NCBI GenBank assembly: GCA_020403265.1
Contig: JADBXZ010000054.1
Span: forward strand, 1 to 64,000
Direction: 5' to 3'
Source: Bacteroidota bacterium
GTDB taxonomy: Bacteria; Bacteroidota; Bacteroidia; B-17B0; Aurantibacillaceae
DNA length: 64,000 nucleotides
The notes under the pieces were generated by a model. That model was not told where the DNA came from and made no database searches. It saw only the letters and a list, made by a program, of their open reading frames with translations. Made by a program: the position numbers and the translations under genes. Within the stretch, counting starts at the first letter, position 1, and the number at the start of each line of letters is the position of its first letter. Shown one piece after another: positions 51,664 through 61,378 of this stretch.

Positions 51664-51873
51664 TTATTTTTTATCTGTTTGAGGTGAATTTTGATTTGAT
51701 TGTTCGAGGTTTGATTCAGTTCCAGGTTTAGGGTCAAACAACATCCTCACTGACGGTGTGTAATCGTCTTCGTATTGTTTTGATTTAACTGACCAGATAA
51801 AAGCAACCAAGAATCCAATAGCTAAAACTAAACTTGCTCCTATCATTATAAACATTGCGCTCATAAACCGCAT
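51664..51873 (-). CDS. ccoS: cbb3 oxidase assembly protein CcoS
   Basis: A 69-residue protein with one membrane helix and the CcoS signature FIWSVKSKQYEDDYTPSVRMLFD. It is needed to place metal cofactors in the oxidase. Several Met codons precede the helix. With a -7 element only a few bases upstream, the Met at 51864 or 51855 is a likelier start than 51873. First gene of the ccoSNOQPG-fixH-safE-hemN operon. Confidence 0.93.
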   Translation of the reverse strand: MRFMSAMFIMIGASLVLAIGFLVAFIWSVKSKQYEDDYTPSVRMLFDPKPGTESNLEQSNQNSPQTDKK

Positions 51874-51874
51874 G

Positions 51875-51939
51875 CAAAATTAATAGGCCAAAGAAATGTT
51901 AATTTGACTAGAGTCATGATTAAAAATGATTTTTATCAT
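51875..51939 (-). promoter_or_regulatory. ccoS promoter with tandem FNR-like boxes
   Basis: TAATTTTG is at complement 51875-51882. Box 1, TTGAC-TAGA-GTCAT, is at 51904-51917 (centre 32 bp away). Box 2, ATGAT-TTTT-ATCAT, is at 51926-51939, 22 bp further and inside the last codons of ccoI. It would allow the oxidase operon to be induced apart from the ccoI operon. Confidence 0.72.
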
Positions 51940-54361
51940 TTAATAATCTTTTTTCAAAAAATGAACTTAAAATGGTTGTTAAAAAGATGATGCTTAAAGA
52001 ACTAATAGGCATTAAAATAGCTGCTACTACTGGCATCAAAATCCCTTGAACCGCAAAACTTAAACCTATAACATTGTATAGAATAGAAAGTATGAAACTT
52101 GCATTAATAATAAATTTTTGTTTATTAGCAAAGCGGATTAATGAGTCTAATAATTTAAAATTAGAACCCAGCAAAATTGCATCACATGCCGGTGAAAAAT
52201 TATTACTGTTATCACTAATAGCAAGTCCAACATCACTTTGTTTAAGTGCGCCGGCATCATTTAAACCATCTCCAACCATTAGAACCTTCTCGCCTCTTTG
52301 CTGTGCAGCCTTTATTACGTCTAATTTATGAAGTGGCTTCTGATTAAAAAGTAATTCTGTTTTTTTTGGAAATAACGTTTCAAGATAAGGCCTCTCCAAT
52401 TCATTATCACCGGAAACTAATTTTAAACGATAACTCTGAGCTAACTTTTTTATAATCTGGTTTAATCCGGTTCTGTATTTATTGTTAATTCTGAAACCTC
52501 CTAAATACTCCCCATCAATTTTAATGTGTACAAAGCTACCATCAAACTTTGTGTCAGATTTAATCCCTATGAAAGAGGAAGATCCTATTTCAATCAAATG
52601 ATCATCAATTTGACCCGAAACACCCATTCCAAGGTGTTGTTTGTAAAAATTAATTGGAAACAACTTTGTTATTGGTAAATATTTATAAATATCTCGACTT
52701 AGTGGGTGATTTGATGCATAGGTAAGTGATTTTATTAAACGACTTTGATAATTAGTAAGTGCTTTACCTTCAAAAGTTACAGTGGATTCACCTTGTTCAG
52801 TAATTGTTCCTGTTTTATCAAAAACAATACTAGTTATTTTTGATAATGCTTCTATTGTTCTTTCGTTTTTTACATATAAGCCATATTTGTTTAAAATCCT
52901 TATAAAATTGCCATTTGTAAAAGTTGCACTTAATAACAAAGCACATGGACAAGCAACAATCAATACAGCGGTAACAGCAGACCAAACTTTCGAAGAATCA
53001 TAAATACTCCAATAAATAGCAGACACAATTGCAATTGAAAATAAAATGTATGTAAAGTATTTACTTAACTTATGAATGAAAGATTGATGAGGATCCTCTT
53101 TTGCACCAGCTCTAAAAGCTTCAGTGTTCCAAAGTTTTGTTAAATAACTTTGTGTGACCTCTTTTACTACCTTCAGCTGAATGGCAGCATTAACCTGTTT
53201 TCCTCCTGCATATACAAGTTCTCCAATATTTTTACTGATGGGCTTGGATTCACCTGTAACAAAGCTATAATCAATTTCAGCTTTTCCTAAAAACAATATA
53301 CCATCAGCCGGAATTATTTCATCATTGTGTATTTTGATTATATCTCCAACTTTTATGGAAGAAACAGGTTTTTGAATTTCATGCTCATTTTCAATTATAG
53401 TGATTCCGAGTGGAAAATATGACTTAAAATCTCTATCAAAAGAAATGGTATCATAAGTTCTGGTTTGTACATATCGACCAATCAACATAAAAAAAACAAT
53501 CCCACTCATAGAATCCAAATATCCTGCACCGGTATCAGTTAATATTTCAAAAACACTTCGTCCGAAAGTGATTAAAATTGCTAAAGCAATAGGCGCATCA
53601 ATATTTAAAAAAGACTGTTTAATTCCTTTATATCCAGAAACGAAAAAATCTGCAGAACAATAGAAAAAAACAGGTAATGATAAGGCCAAATTAAGATAAG
53701 CAAACAGAGATTTTAGTTTCAAGTCGCCCTCTTCAGCAATGGCAAAATATTCGGGGAAACTCAACATCATAATATTTCCGAAACAAAATCCCGCAATACC
53801 TAATTTCAAAATCTTTGAAGCATCATACTTCTTGATTTTTTTACCATCGATATCATTCAAGCTAACATGCGGTTCGTAACCTATTAATGCTAAATTTTCT
53901 GCAACAACTTTTAAATCTGTTCTGTGATGATTATAGATAACTGTAATTTCACGTTTAAGAAAATTAACCTGTGATTTTATTATATCAGGATTAATTCTAT
54001 TTAAGTGTTCTAGAATCCAAATACAAGAACTACAATGTATTTGAGGCAAATAAAATACTACATGACTGTGATTTTGATCTTTAAACGTAATCAGCTTCGA
54101 TTTAACTTCATCACTTTCCAATAAATCAAATTTACCTTTTCTAATCTGCTTATCTTGCTTTAAACCAGGGGTTTCATCAATAGAATAATAATCACACAAA
54201 TCATTTTCATTAATAATTTCGTAAACAGTCTTGCAGCCACTACAGCAAAACTGCTTATCTTCTATTACATTGTTTGTGTTTCGTACCGGTTCGCCACAAT
54301 GATAACATGTCTTTTGATTAACCTCAACTTTATCTATAATTATCGGTTCTTCCAGATCCAT
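51920..54361 (-). CDS. ccoI: copper-translocating P-type ATPase CcoI
   Basis: An 813-residue P1B-type ATPase. The N-terminus has zinc-finger-like CYHCGEPV and CCSGCKTVYE, then a metal-binding domain with CSSCIWILEHL. Eight membrane helices surround CPC in VACPCALLLS. Phosphorylation site DKTGTIT, TGES actuator loop and GDGLNDAGAL hinge are intact. CcoI (FixI) supplies copper for cbb3 assembly. Last gene of the DoxX-Usp-Usp-124aa operon and next to ccoS. Confidence 0.95.
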   Translation of the reverse strand: MDLEEPIIIDKVEVNQKTCYHCGEPVRNTNNVIEDKQFCCSGCKTVYEIINENDLCDYYSIDETPGLKQDKQIRKGKFDLLESDEVKSKLITFKDQNHSHVVFYLPQIHCSSCIWILEHLNRINPDIIKSQVNFLKREITVIYNHHRTDLKVVAENLALIGYEPHVSLNDIDGKKIKKYDASKILKLGIAGFCFGNIMMLSFPEYFAIAEEGDLKLKSLFAYLNLALSLPVFFYCSADFFVSGYKGIKQSFLNIDAPIALAILITFGRSVFEILTDTGAGYLDSMSGIVFFMLIGRYVQTRTYDTISFDRDFKSYFPLGITIIENEHEIQKPVSSIKVGDIIKIHNDEIIPADGILFLGKAEIDYSFVTGESKPISKNIGELVYAGGKQVNAAIQLKVVKEVTQSYLTKLWNTEAFRAGAKEDPHQSFIHKLSKYFTYILFSIAIVSAIYWSIYDSSKVWSAVTAVLIVACPCALLLSATFTNGNFIRILNKYGLYVKNERTIEALSKITSIVFDKTGTITEQGESTVTFEGKALTNYQSRLIKSLTYASNHPLSRDIYKYLPITKLFPINFYKQHLGMGVSGQIDDHLIEIGSSSFIGIKSDTKFDGSFVHIKIDGEYLGGFRINNKYRTGLNQIIKKLAQSYRLKLVSGDNELERPYLETLFPKKTELLFNQKPLHKLDVIKAAQQRGEKVLMVGDGLNDAGALKQSDVGLAISDNSNNFSPACDAILLGSNFKLLDSLIRFANKQKFIINASFILSILYNVIGLSFAVQGILMPVVAAILMPISSLSIIFLTTILSSFFEKRLLNDKNHF

Positions 54362-54366
54362 TTGAA

Positions 54367-54741
54367 TTATTCATCGTATTGATTTAAAACATCCAGTTCC
54401 TCTCCTTGAGTATTTTGCTTTTCAAGGGTCCACTTGTCTGTTATAGTCGTCTCCAGCCATGATTTGCCCGATTTTCTGAATACCTGAACATTTAAACCAA
54501 ATTTGACTAAGAAACTTTTTTCTAATTCTTCTACCGTCATATCTTTATGTACTTCCAGATTGCCTTCCTTAGCTGTTAATTCTTTTAATGGAATATTATC
54601 TTTGATTATTAATGATTGTTTAGTTGCCTCAAATGTTTTATGACGTTTACTAAAAAATTCAAGTTTTAAATAAGGAAATTCAAGATGAAATTGATTTTTC
54701 ACTTGATTTAGGGTAAAAGAATCCTCCAATACTATTTTCAT
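54367..54741 (-). CDS. 124-residue protein of unknown function
   Basis: A soluble acidic protein built from two similar halves, each with a TLNQVKNQFHLEFP- or TVEELEKSFLVKFG-like helix followed by strands. The second half holds VQVFRKSGKSWLETTITD. The pattern recalls a duplicated small alpha-beta domain. It lies 5 bases before ccoI and after two universal stress protein genes, an arrangement I have no name for. Likely part of the same low-oxygen operon. Confidence 0.75.
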   Translation of the reverse strand: MKIVLEDSFTLNQVKNQFHLEFPYLKLEFFSKRHKTFEATKQSLIIKDNIPLKELTAKEGNLEVHKDMTVEELEKSFLVKFGLNVQVFRKSGKSWLETTITDKWTLEKQNTQGEELDVLNQYDE

Positions 54742-54792
54742 ACTATTTAATTGTGCTTTAAAAAGCGGTTATTAATTTACTTAAGTTTTAAC

Positions 54793-55683
54793 CTAATAAG
54801 GTAACATTGTTCCTTCAGTTGTAAATTCGTTGTTTACCTCTGGTTGCATTGATATAACAGGTATTTTAGAATTGTTAACCAATTCATGATCATAGGTACT
54901 GAGCCATTTTTTAGAACCTTCCATTTTCTCATCCGTCATAGATATTATTAAATCAGCCTTTACACGTTTGGCTACACTTAAAGTTTTGGATATACGATGA
55001 GCCGTTTTTTCAATTCGAGTTTCAACCTCAACTTTTGAAGAAGCACATTTTTTGGCAATTTGACTTAATATAACTTCCAACTTATATTTTAGTTCTTTTT
55101 CATTACTTGTGTAAATAGCTAACGCCGTAATTTTTGAATTAAATACCTTTGCCAGCTCCACTGCATAATTCACTTTCTGTCTGGTGTGGTCTGATAAATC
55201 AATAGGAAGAAGAATTGAATTAAATCCATTTACTTTGTTATCTGCTGTTATAGTCATTACCGGCACATCACTTTTTGTAATCACTCTATATGCATTGCTT
55301 CCCAAGAACAAATCAGAGTTTGAATCTTTACCTTTTGTTCCCATAACAATCAAATCTGCATGATGAAAATCGGCCGCATCAATAATTTCGGAAGCAATGG
55401 ATCCCTGCTGATGGTAAGTGACCACTTTACATTTGTATTTCGCAGTGATACTATCTGCCACTTCAGACAATTTTTTTTCAATAAATTCATTTAATGCTTT
55501 TCCCTTACTTGCTTTAATTTCAAGTAAAAATAAGTCAACCAAATCACTAACTTTACTTATATGAGTAAGTATAAGGTTAGCCTTTGTTTGTTGTGCAATA
55601 AACGCCGCCTTGTTTAACGCTATTTCAGCAGTTTTAGAAAAATCGTAAGGCACTAATATATTTTTAACATTAAATTTTTTCAT
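54793..55683 (-). CDS. universal stress protein, two Usp domains
   Basis: A 296-residue tandem Usp protein: KNILVPYDFSKTAEIALNKAAF opens domain 1 and NSILLPIDLSDHTRQKVNYAVEL opens domain 2. The ATP-type loop VMGTKGKDSNSDLFLGSNAYRVI is in domain 1; the second domain has a degenerate loop (SMTDEKMEGSKKW). Third gene of the operon starting with DoxX. Confidence 0.9.
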   Translation of the reverse strand: MKKFNVKNILVPYDFSKTAEIALNKAAFIAQQTKANLILTHISKVSDLVDLFLLEIKASKGKALNEFIEKKLSEVADSITAKYKCKVVTYHQQGSIASEIIDAADFHHADLIVMGTKGKDSNSDLFLGSNAYRVITKSDVPVMTITADNKVNGFNSILLPIDLSDHTRQKVNYAVELAKVFNSKITALAIYTSNEKELKYKLEVILSQIAKKCASSKVEVETRIEKTAHRISKTLSVAKRVKADLIISMTDEKMEGSKKWLSTYDHELVNNSKIPVISMQPEVNNEFTTEGTMLPY

Positions 55684-55698
55684 TTATTCTAATTTTAT

Positions 55699-56511
55699 TT
55701 ATTCGTGAATTACTACAACCGGTACTCTCGACCTGAACGCAATTTCTTTCGAATTAGATTCATTAAAAAAGCGGTACACAAAAGAGTGTTTCCTTGATAT
55801 ACTCATAATGGCATCAGCCTTTAACGATTTCGAAAGCCCAACAATACCATCCACTACTTCTTTTGCTTTTTTCACTTTAACTGGGTAAGTTAAATCAGTA
55901 TCAACTTTTAAGGTTAAATCTTTCTTTTCAGAAAATACTTCAAATGGAGTTTTAATGTGATAGACCTCTAGTTTACTTTGCGTACCATTTAAATAATTTT
56001 TAATGGTCTTAAGACACCCTTTTGAAAAACCTTCAAGATTATCAACAGCCATAAGTGTTTTGGAGAGTTTATGTGTTTTATAACTTTCAGGCACAATAAC
56101 CACCGGACAATTAACTTTTCCTAAAATACTGGTACTGCTTGTTCCATAGATAAATCGGTTTATTTTTGTTTTACTCTCCAAACCTAAAACAATCGCATGT
56201 ACTTTATTTTTCTTTGCCAGATCTTTAACAATGTCTTCAAAAACCCCACTGCTAGCATGCGCAGAATAAACTACTTTGCTGTTTTTTAGATATTTTTCGG
56301 TGAAAAGTCTTAATTTATCTTTACTCGTTTTCGCAACTGACTGGCTCGAAATAAAATACAATCCTGAGTTTGAAAAAAACACAGGTGCATCATATAAATG
56401 AAATAGCAGTAATTCACTGTTAGAATGATAAGCCAATAACTCGGCATACTTTAGGGCATTAATACACGATTTTGAATAATCGATGCCTACTATTACTTTT
56501 TGTTTACTCAT
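55699..56511 (-). CDS. universal stress protein, two Usp domains (diverged)
   Basis: A 270-residue tandem Usp protein. Domain 1 starts KVIVGIDYSKSCINALKYAELL and keeps a loop-like LGLESKTKINRFIYGTSSTSILGKV. Domain 2 (about 148-270) has lost the glycine-rich loop (SISRKHSFVYRF), so it probably does not bind ATP. It lies 5 bases after the DoxX gene. Confidence 0.87.
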   Translation of the reverse strand: MSKQKVIVGIDYSKSCINALKYAELLAYHSNSELLLFHLYDAPVFFSNSGLYFISSQSVAKTSKDKLRLFTEKYLKNSKVVYSAHASSGVFEDIVKDLAKKNKVHAIVLGLESKTKINRFIYGTSSTSILGKVNCPVVIVPESYKTHKLSKTLMAVDNLEGFSKGCLKTIKNYLNGTQSKLEVYHIKTPFEVFSEKKDLTLKVDTDLTYPVKVKKAKEVVDGIVGLSKSLKADAIMSISRKHSFVYRFFNESNSKEIAFRSRVPVVVIHE

Positions 56512-56516
56512 ATGTT

Positions 56517-56939
56517 TTAATTAATATTAAATAAATGATCTAGGGTGAATTTATCAAATTGAATAAGTACAAACATGTTTAATACAATCAACAAAAACCT
56601 TGGAAAAGCGTGCTTTGTATCCCACATTGGTTGAATCATTCCAAAAGCAATAGAAACGATTATTAAATCCATCCCTAAAAAAACCAGTGTATATTTATAC
56701 AAAAAACCTAGTATTAAAAACATACCTCCAAAAAACTCTGTGAAAGAAGTAAAAACCACTACGGCTGTTAATAAGAAATCTGGGATTCTGATTTTAACTG
56801 TTTCAACTTTAAAAGCTTCAACACAACCTTTAATTCCAACCTTAAAAACCTTATCATATCCTTGGAATAAAAATAAAAGACCTGTGAATACTCTTACAAT
56901 TAAGCTAAAAATTTCGTATTTATTTTGATCTAAAATCAT
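56517..56939 (-). CDS. DoxX-family membrane protein
   Basis: A 140-residue protein with four membrane helices and the DoxX pattern RVFTGLLFLFQGYDKVFK. Family members (DoxX/DoxD) occur with thiosulfate:quinone oxidoreductase or in oxidative-stress complexes; the role here is unknown. First gene of the operon leading through two Usp genes to ccoI. The predicted -7 element lies only 5 bases before the ATG, implying a leaderless message or a later start. Confidence 0.85.
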   Translation of the reverse strand: MILDQNKYEIFSLIVRVFTGLLFLFQGYDKVFKVGIKGCVEAFKVETVKIRIPDFLLTAVVVFTSFTEFFGGMFLILGFLYKYTLVFLGMDLIIVSIAFGMIQPMWDTKHAFPRFLLIVLNMFVLIQFDKFTLDHLFNIN

Positions 56940-56943
56940 AATG

Positions 56944-57010
56944 CAAATATTGGGTTAGTTTTATTGAGTTATTAAAACAATTGTCAGAATTATTATATGA
57001 CAATTGTCAC
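56944..57010 (-). promoter_or_regulatory. DoxX-Usp-ccoI promoter with FNR-like boxes
   Basis: AATATTTG (7 of 8 to TAnnTTTG) is on complement 56944-56951. A half-degenerate box CTGAC-AATT-GTTTT lies on complement 56974-56987, 33 bp away. A symmetric box with core TGAC-AATT-GTCA is at 56997-57010, 23 bp further. Confidence 0.6.
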
Positions 57011-57031
57011 TTTTTAAATATACTCACAAAA

Positions 57032-57097
57032 ATGATATTAATCAATTAAGAAATTGACAATTATCATTAATGAAATTTGCTTCGTGAACTACGTTTG
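57032..57097 (+). promoter_or_regulatory. promoter of 110-aa gene with tandem FNR-like boxes
   Basis: Box 1, ATGAT-ATTA-ATCAA, is at 57032-57045 and box 2, TTGAC-AATT-ATCAT, at 57054-57067; centres 22 bp apart. TACGTTTG at 57090-57097 lies 33 bp from box 2. The ATG is at 57116. Confidence 0.75.
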
Positions 57098-57115
57098 TAA
57101 TAAAAAACATTCATT

Positions 57116-57448
57116 ATGGAAACAACCTTAAAATCAAACGCAGTAAATTTATCTACAAGTCGCACAAAACAAGCGAGCAACGGGTGGTACGCAAACTTTA
57201 TCTCCAAACTAGAATTTAGTTATTTTGGTTTAATTGCTATGACAATAACAATTGGTAGCATTTTAGGCGGATTATCAGCTATGCAAATTTTATCTCACGA
57301 TGCGCCTATTTGGCAACTTGGTTTAGTAATGGCAGGCGCCATGGCTAATAATGTAAGTGCAATTGGTCAAGCACCAACTAAATGGGTTGTGAATTTATTT
57401 ACTTTAAGTTCTTTAATAAGTATTTTATTTATTCTTACAAACCTGTAA
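57116..57448 (+). CDS. 110-residue membrane protein of unknown function
   Basis: Two or three membrane helices (about 36-60, 68-82 and 90-108) after a polar 30-residue N-terminus. The loop SHDAPIWQLGLVMAGAMANNVSAIGQAP is distinctive. I recognise no family. It is transcribed divergently from the DoxX-Usp-ccoI operon from the best-formed FNR-like promoter in the window and ends in a terminator, so it is probably strongly expressed at low oxygen. Confidence 0.8.
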   Translation: METTLKSNAVNLSTSRTKQASNGWYANFISKLEFSYFGLIAMTITIGSILGGLSAMQILSHDAPIWQLGLVMAGAMANNVSAIGQAPTKWVVNLFTLSSLISILFILTNL

Positions 57449-57474
57449 TTCTCAATCAACATCCCCAAAATTAG

Positions 57475-57512
57475 CACCGGTTAAAACCTTTACTGTTTTA
57501 ATCGGTGTTTTT
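57475..57512 (+). terminator. rho-independent terminator of the 110-aa gene
   Basis: A 13-bp stem with one G-T pair (57475-57487 with 57495-57507) followed by a T run, 27 bases after the stop codon. Confidence 0.8.
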
Positions 57513-57525
57513 GTTTTATATTATA

Positions 57526-57798
57526 TCAACGTTTTAATTCAAATGTTTTATAGTTTTCAACCTCAACCTCAGTTGCACTAACCTCTTCAACGTTTGCAAA
57601 TCTCGGGCCAACGTAACACCACTCAATTAGTTTATTAATATTATCTTCCAATCCTTCTGCTCTGATAACAACAGAACCATCAGGTAAATTTTTTACAAAA
57701 CCACTTAAATGGCATTTATTTGCAAAAGCATGGGCGTTAGCTCTAAAACCAACGCCCTGCACTTTTCCTTTAATTAAAATATGATAGCTTTTGTACAA
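57526..57798 (-). CDS. acylphosphatase
   Basis: A 90-residue enzyme hydrolysing acyl phosphates. The signature GKVQGVGFRANAHAFA contains the catalytic arginine, and GFVKNLPDGSVVIRAEG the asparagine. Its ATG directly follows the enolase stop, so the two are cotranscribed. Confidence 0.95.
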   Translation of the reverse strand: MYKSYHILIKGKVQGVGFRANAHAFANKCHLSGFVKNLPDGSVVIRAEGLEDNINKLIEWCYVGPRFANVEEVSATEVEVENYKTFELKR

Positions 57799-59139
<1,341 letters not shown>

Positions 59140-59181
59140 TCAATAATTATTCACAGTTACCATAACTTTTTAGCTTTTTAT

Positions 59182-60621
59182 TTGTTATTTTTATATAACC
59201 TAAGCCTCTCAAGAAAAACAAAATTGGTTCCGGAACAAAAAATACTTGCAGCCTTTTACAAATCTACTGAACGCTTTCACGTTTTAGCCTGTTGGATTGG
59301 TATTTTCCTTAATTTGTTTTGGAGTATTGGTGATTATTTTACATTTAGAGAAATGTGGGTCCCGTTTTTAGCATTTCGTTTAGGGGTTTGCTTGGTTTGC
59401 TTAATCTGTTTAGTGTTAAAATCAAAAATTAATTTATCCATTTACACTTGCATGTTTATTTTCATACTAGGTATTTCCATCCAAAATGCCTACATGTGGA
59501 GTGTAATGGACGTTTCCCATTTTCAAAAACACACCTTTGCGTTTATGGCTCTTTTTATTTGTGCAGGTATGTTAGTGCTTTGGGAATTTAAGTACTCGCT
59601 TGTTCTTGTGTTTGCAACTATTGCTGCGCTCATCATTTTTTACAAGCTAAATAGTAAATTAACAATTGAAGACTACTTAATCAATGGAGGTTTACTCATT
59701 GTTTGCGTGTCCATAGCTAGTATTTTTATGATTAGGCAGCGCTACAGACTTACTTACAATGAAATTAAAAGTAGAATAGAATTAGAAGAAAGTAAAAACA
59801 TTATTGAGATTCAAAAGCAAGAAGTAGAAGAGAAAAACATAGAAATTACAAGTAGTTTACGTTATGCCAAGCGCTTACAACAAGCCATATTACCCACATC
59901 TCAAACCTTAAACGATTTTTTTGCCGATCGTTATTTTGTTTTCTATCTTCCAAGAGACATCGTTAGTGGAGATTTTTATTGGACAAAAAAAATAATAACA
60001 ACTCCGTCTGATGGTAATCGAAAAGAATTTATAGTAATGGCTGTTGCCGATTGCACCGGTCATGGTGTGCCGGGCGCCTTTATGAGTTTACTTGGCAGTA
60101 ATTTTTTGAACCAAACCACATCTGAGAAGGATGTAAACAGCCCGGCAGAAGCACTTGATTTTTTGAATCGAAATATAATAAATACCCTCAAGAGTGATGG
60201 TAATGACCAGATACGGGATGGTATGGATATATCCCTTGTTGCCATAGATACCACTACCAATTTGATGGCTTATGCAGGCGCAAACAACCCAATTTTGATT
60301 ATCAGAAACGGTAGCGCCGTGGTTTTAAAAACAGATAAACAAGCCATTGGTAACGTAGGTGAGGTGTTTAACTCATTTACACATAATACCTATCAATTAT
60401 TACCTAATGATTGTGTTTATTTGTTCACGGATGGCTATCCTGATCAGTTCGGTGGTGAAAGCGGCAAACGCTTTATGAAAAAGAAATTCGAAAATCTTCT
60501 AATTACACTTCAAAATAAAACGATGGAAGAACAACGCATTGCCGTTGAGATGGCTTTTCATCAATGGAAAGGCGAGCAACCACAAACAGATGATGTTTGT
60601 GTAGTTGGAATAAAAATATAA
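59182..60621 (+). CDS. membrane SpoIIE-type PP2C phosphatase
   Basis: A 479-residue protein with six membrane helices (about 30-185), a coiled-coil linker (LEESKNIIEIQKQEVEEKNIEIT) and a C-terminal SpoIIE/RsbU serine phosphatase (about 230-479: LRYAKRLQQAILP, SGDFYW, ADCTGHGVPGAFMS, DGMDISLVAID, TDDVCVVGIKI). Such proteins control anti-sigma antagonist switches. The start is TTG at 59182; a second TTG at 59224 is possible. No partner kinase or antagonist is adjacent. Confidence 0.9.
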   Translation: MLFLYNLSLSRKTKLVPEQKILAAFYKSTERFHVLACWIGIFLNLFWSIGDYFTFREMWVPFLAFRLGVCLVCLICLVLKSKINLSIYTCMFIFILGISIQNAYMWSVMDVSHFQKHTFAFMALFICAGMLVLWEFKYSLVLVFATIAALIIFYKLNSKLTIEDYLINGGLLIVCVSIASIFMIRQRYRLTYNEIKSRIELEESKNIIEIQKQEVEEKNIEITSSLRYAKRLQQAILPTSQTLNDFFADRYFVFYLPRDIVSGDFYWTKKIITTPSDGNRKEFIVMAVADCTGHGVPGAFMSLLGSNFLNQTTSEKDVNSPAEALDFLNRNIINTLKSDGNDQIRDGMDISLVAIDTTTNLMAYAGANNPILIIRNGSAVVLKTDKQAIGNVGEVFNSFTHNTYQLLPNDCVYLFTDGYPDQFGGESGKRFMKKKFENLLITLQNKTMEEQRIAVEMAFHQWKGEQPQTDDVCVVGIKI

Positions 60622-60624
60622 GCT

Positions 60625-61281
60625 TTAAATTTCGGCAATTACGGTTTGAGATCCTTTAACCACATCGCCAATCTTCACATTAAGTTTAGTACCAATTGGT
60701 AAAAACAAATCTACCCTTGAACCAAACTTTATAAAACCCATTTCTCCACATTGTTCAGCCGTATCGTTCTGTTTACAATACCAAACTATTCGCCTGGCTA
60801 AAGCACCTGCTATTTGTCTGAATAATATTTCCTTACCGGATTTATGTTTAACAACAACTGTTGTTCGCTCATTTTCGGTACTACTTTTAGGTTCCCAGGC
60901 CGCCAAAAATTTACCCGGATGATATTTAAAGAAACTAACTACACCTGAAATTGGATAGCGGTTAACGTGAACATTAATTGGACTCATGAAAACACTTACT
61001 TGAAGCCTTTTATCTTTGAAATATTCCCCTTCTGTAGTTTCTTCAATAACAACTATTTTACCATCGGCAGGCGAAATAACCAAATTATCTCCTTTGGTAT
61101 GCTGCCTTGTTGGATGTCTGAAAAACTGTAAAATGGTAATAAATAAAAATATACTCAACGTATAAGCAAACGCTTTTGCAATTAAAAAATCATTAAAAAA
61201 ATAATGAGCAATAGCAATAATAATTGCACCAAAAACAAGTACTAGCCCTAAACTGGCATACCCTTCCTTATGAAATTTCAT
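60625..61281 (-). CDS. psd: phosphatidylserine decarboxylase (short archaeal-type)
   Basis: A 218-residue membrane-associated enzyme making phosphatidylethanolamine. Two N-terminal helices are followed by SPADGKIVVIEE, SPINVHVNRYPISG and the self-cleavage motif FGSRVDLF, cut between Gly187 and Ser188 to form the pyruvoyl group. It ends 3 bases from the convergent phosphatase gene. Confidence 0.95.
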   Translation of the reverse strand: MKFHKEGYASLGLVLVFGAIIIAIAHYFFNDFLIAKAFAYTLSIFLFITILQFFRHPTRQHTKGDNLVISPADGKIVVIEETTEGEYFKDKRLQVSVFMSPINVHVNRYPISGVVSFFKYHPGKFLAAWEPKSSTENERTTVVVKHKSGKEILFRQIAGALARRIVWYCKQNDTAEQCGEMGFIKFGSRVDLFLPIGTKLNVKIGDVVKGSQTVIAEI

Positions 61282-61334
61282 TTTATGTTTATTTTAATTT
61301 AAAGACATTATTAAAGTAATATTTATTTCAATAA

Positions 61335-61360
61335 AAAAGCGCAAATTGCTTTGCGCTTTT
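61335..61360 (-). terminator. rho-independent terminator of secDF
   Basis: A perfect 11-bp stem (61335-61345 with 61350-61360) around a 4-base loop, followed on the complement by a T-rich run, about 20 bases after the secDF stop. Confidence 0.8.
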
Positions 61361-61378
61361 AATTCTAAAATTCACTCC

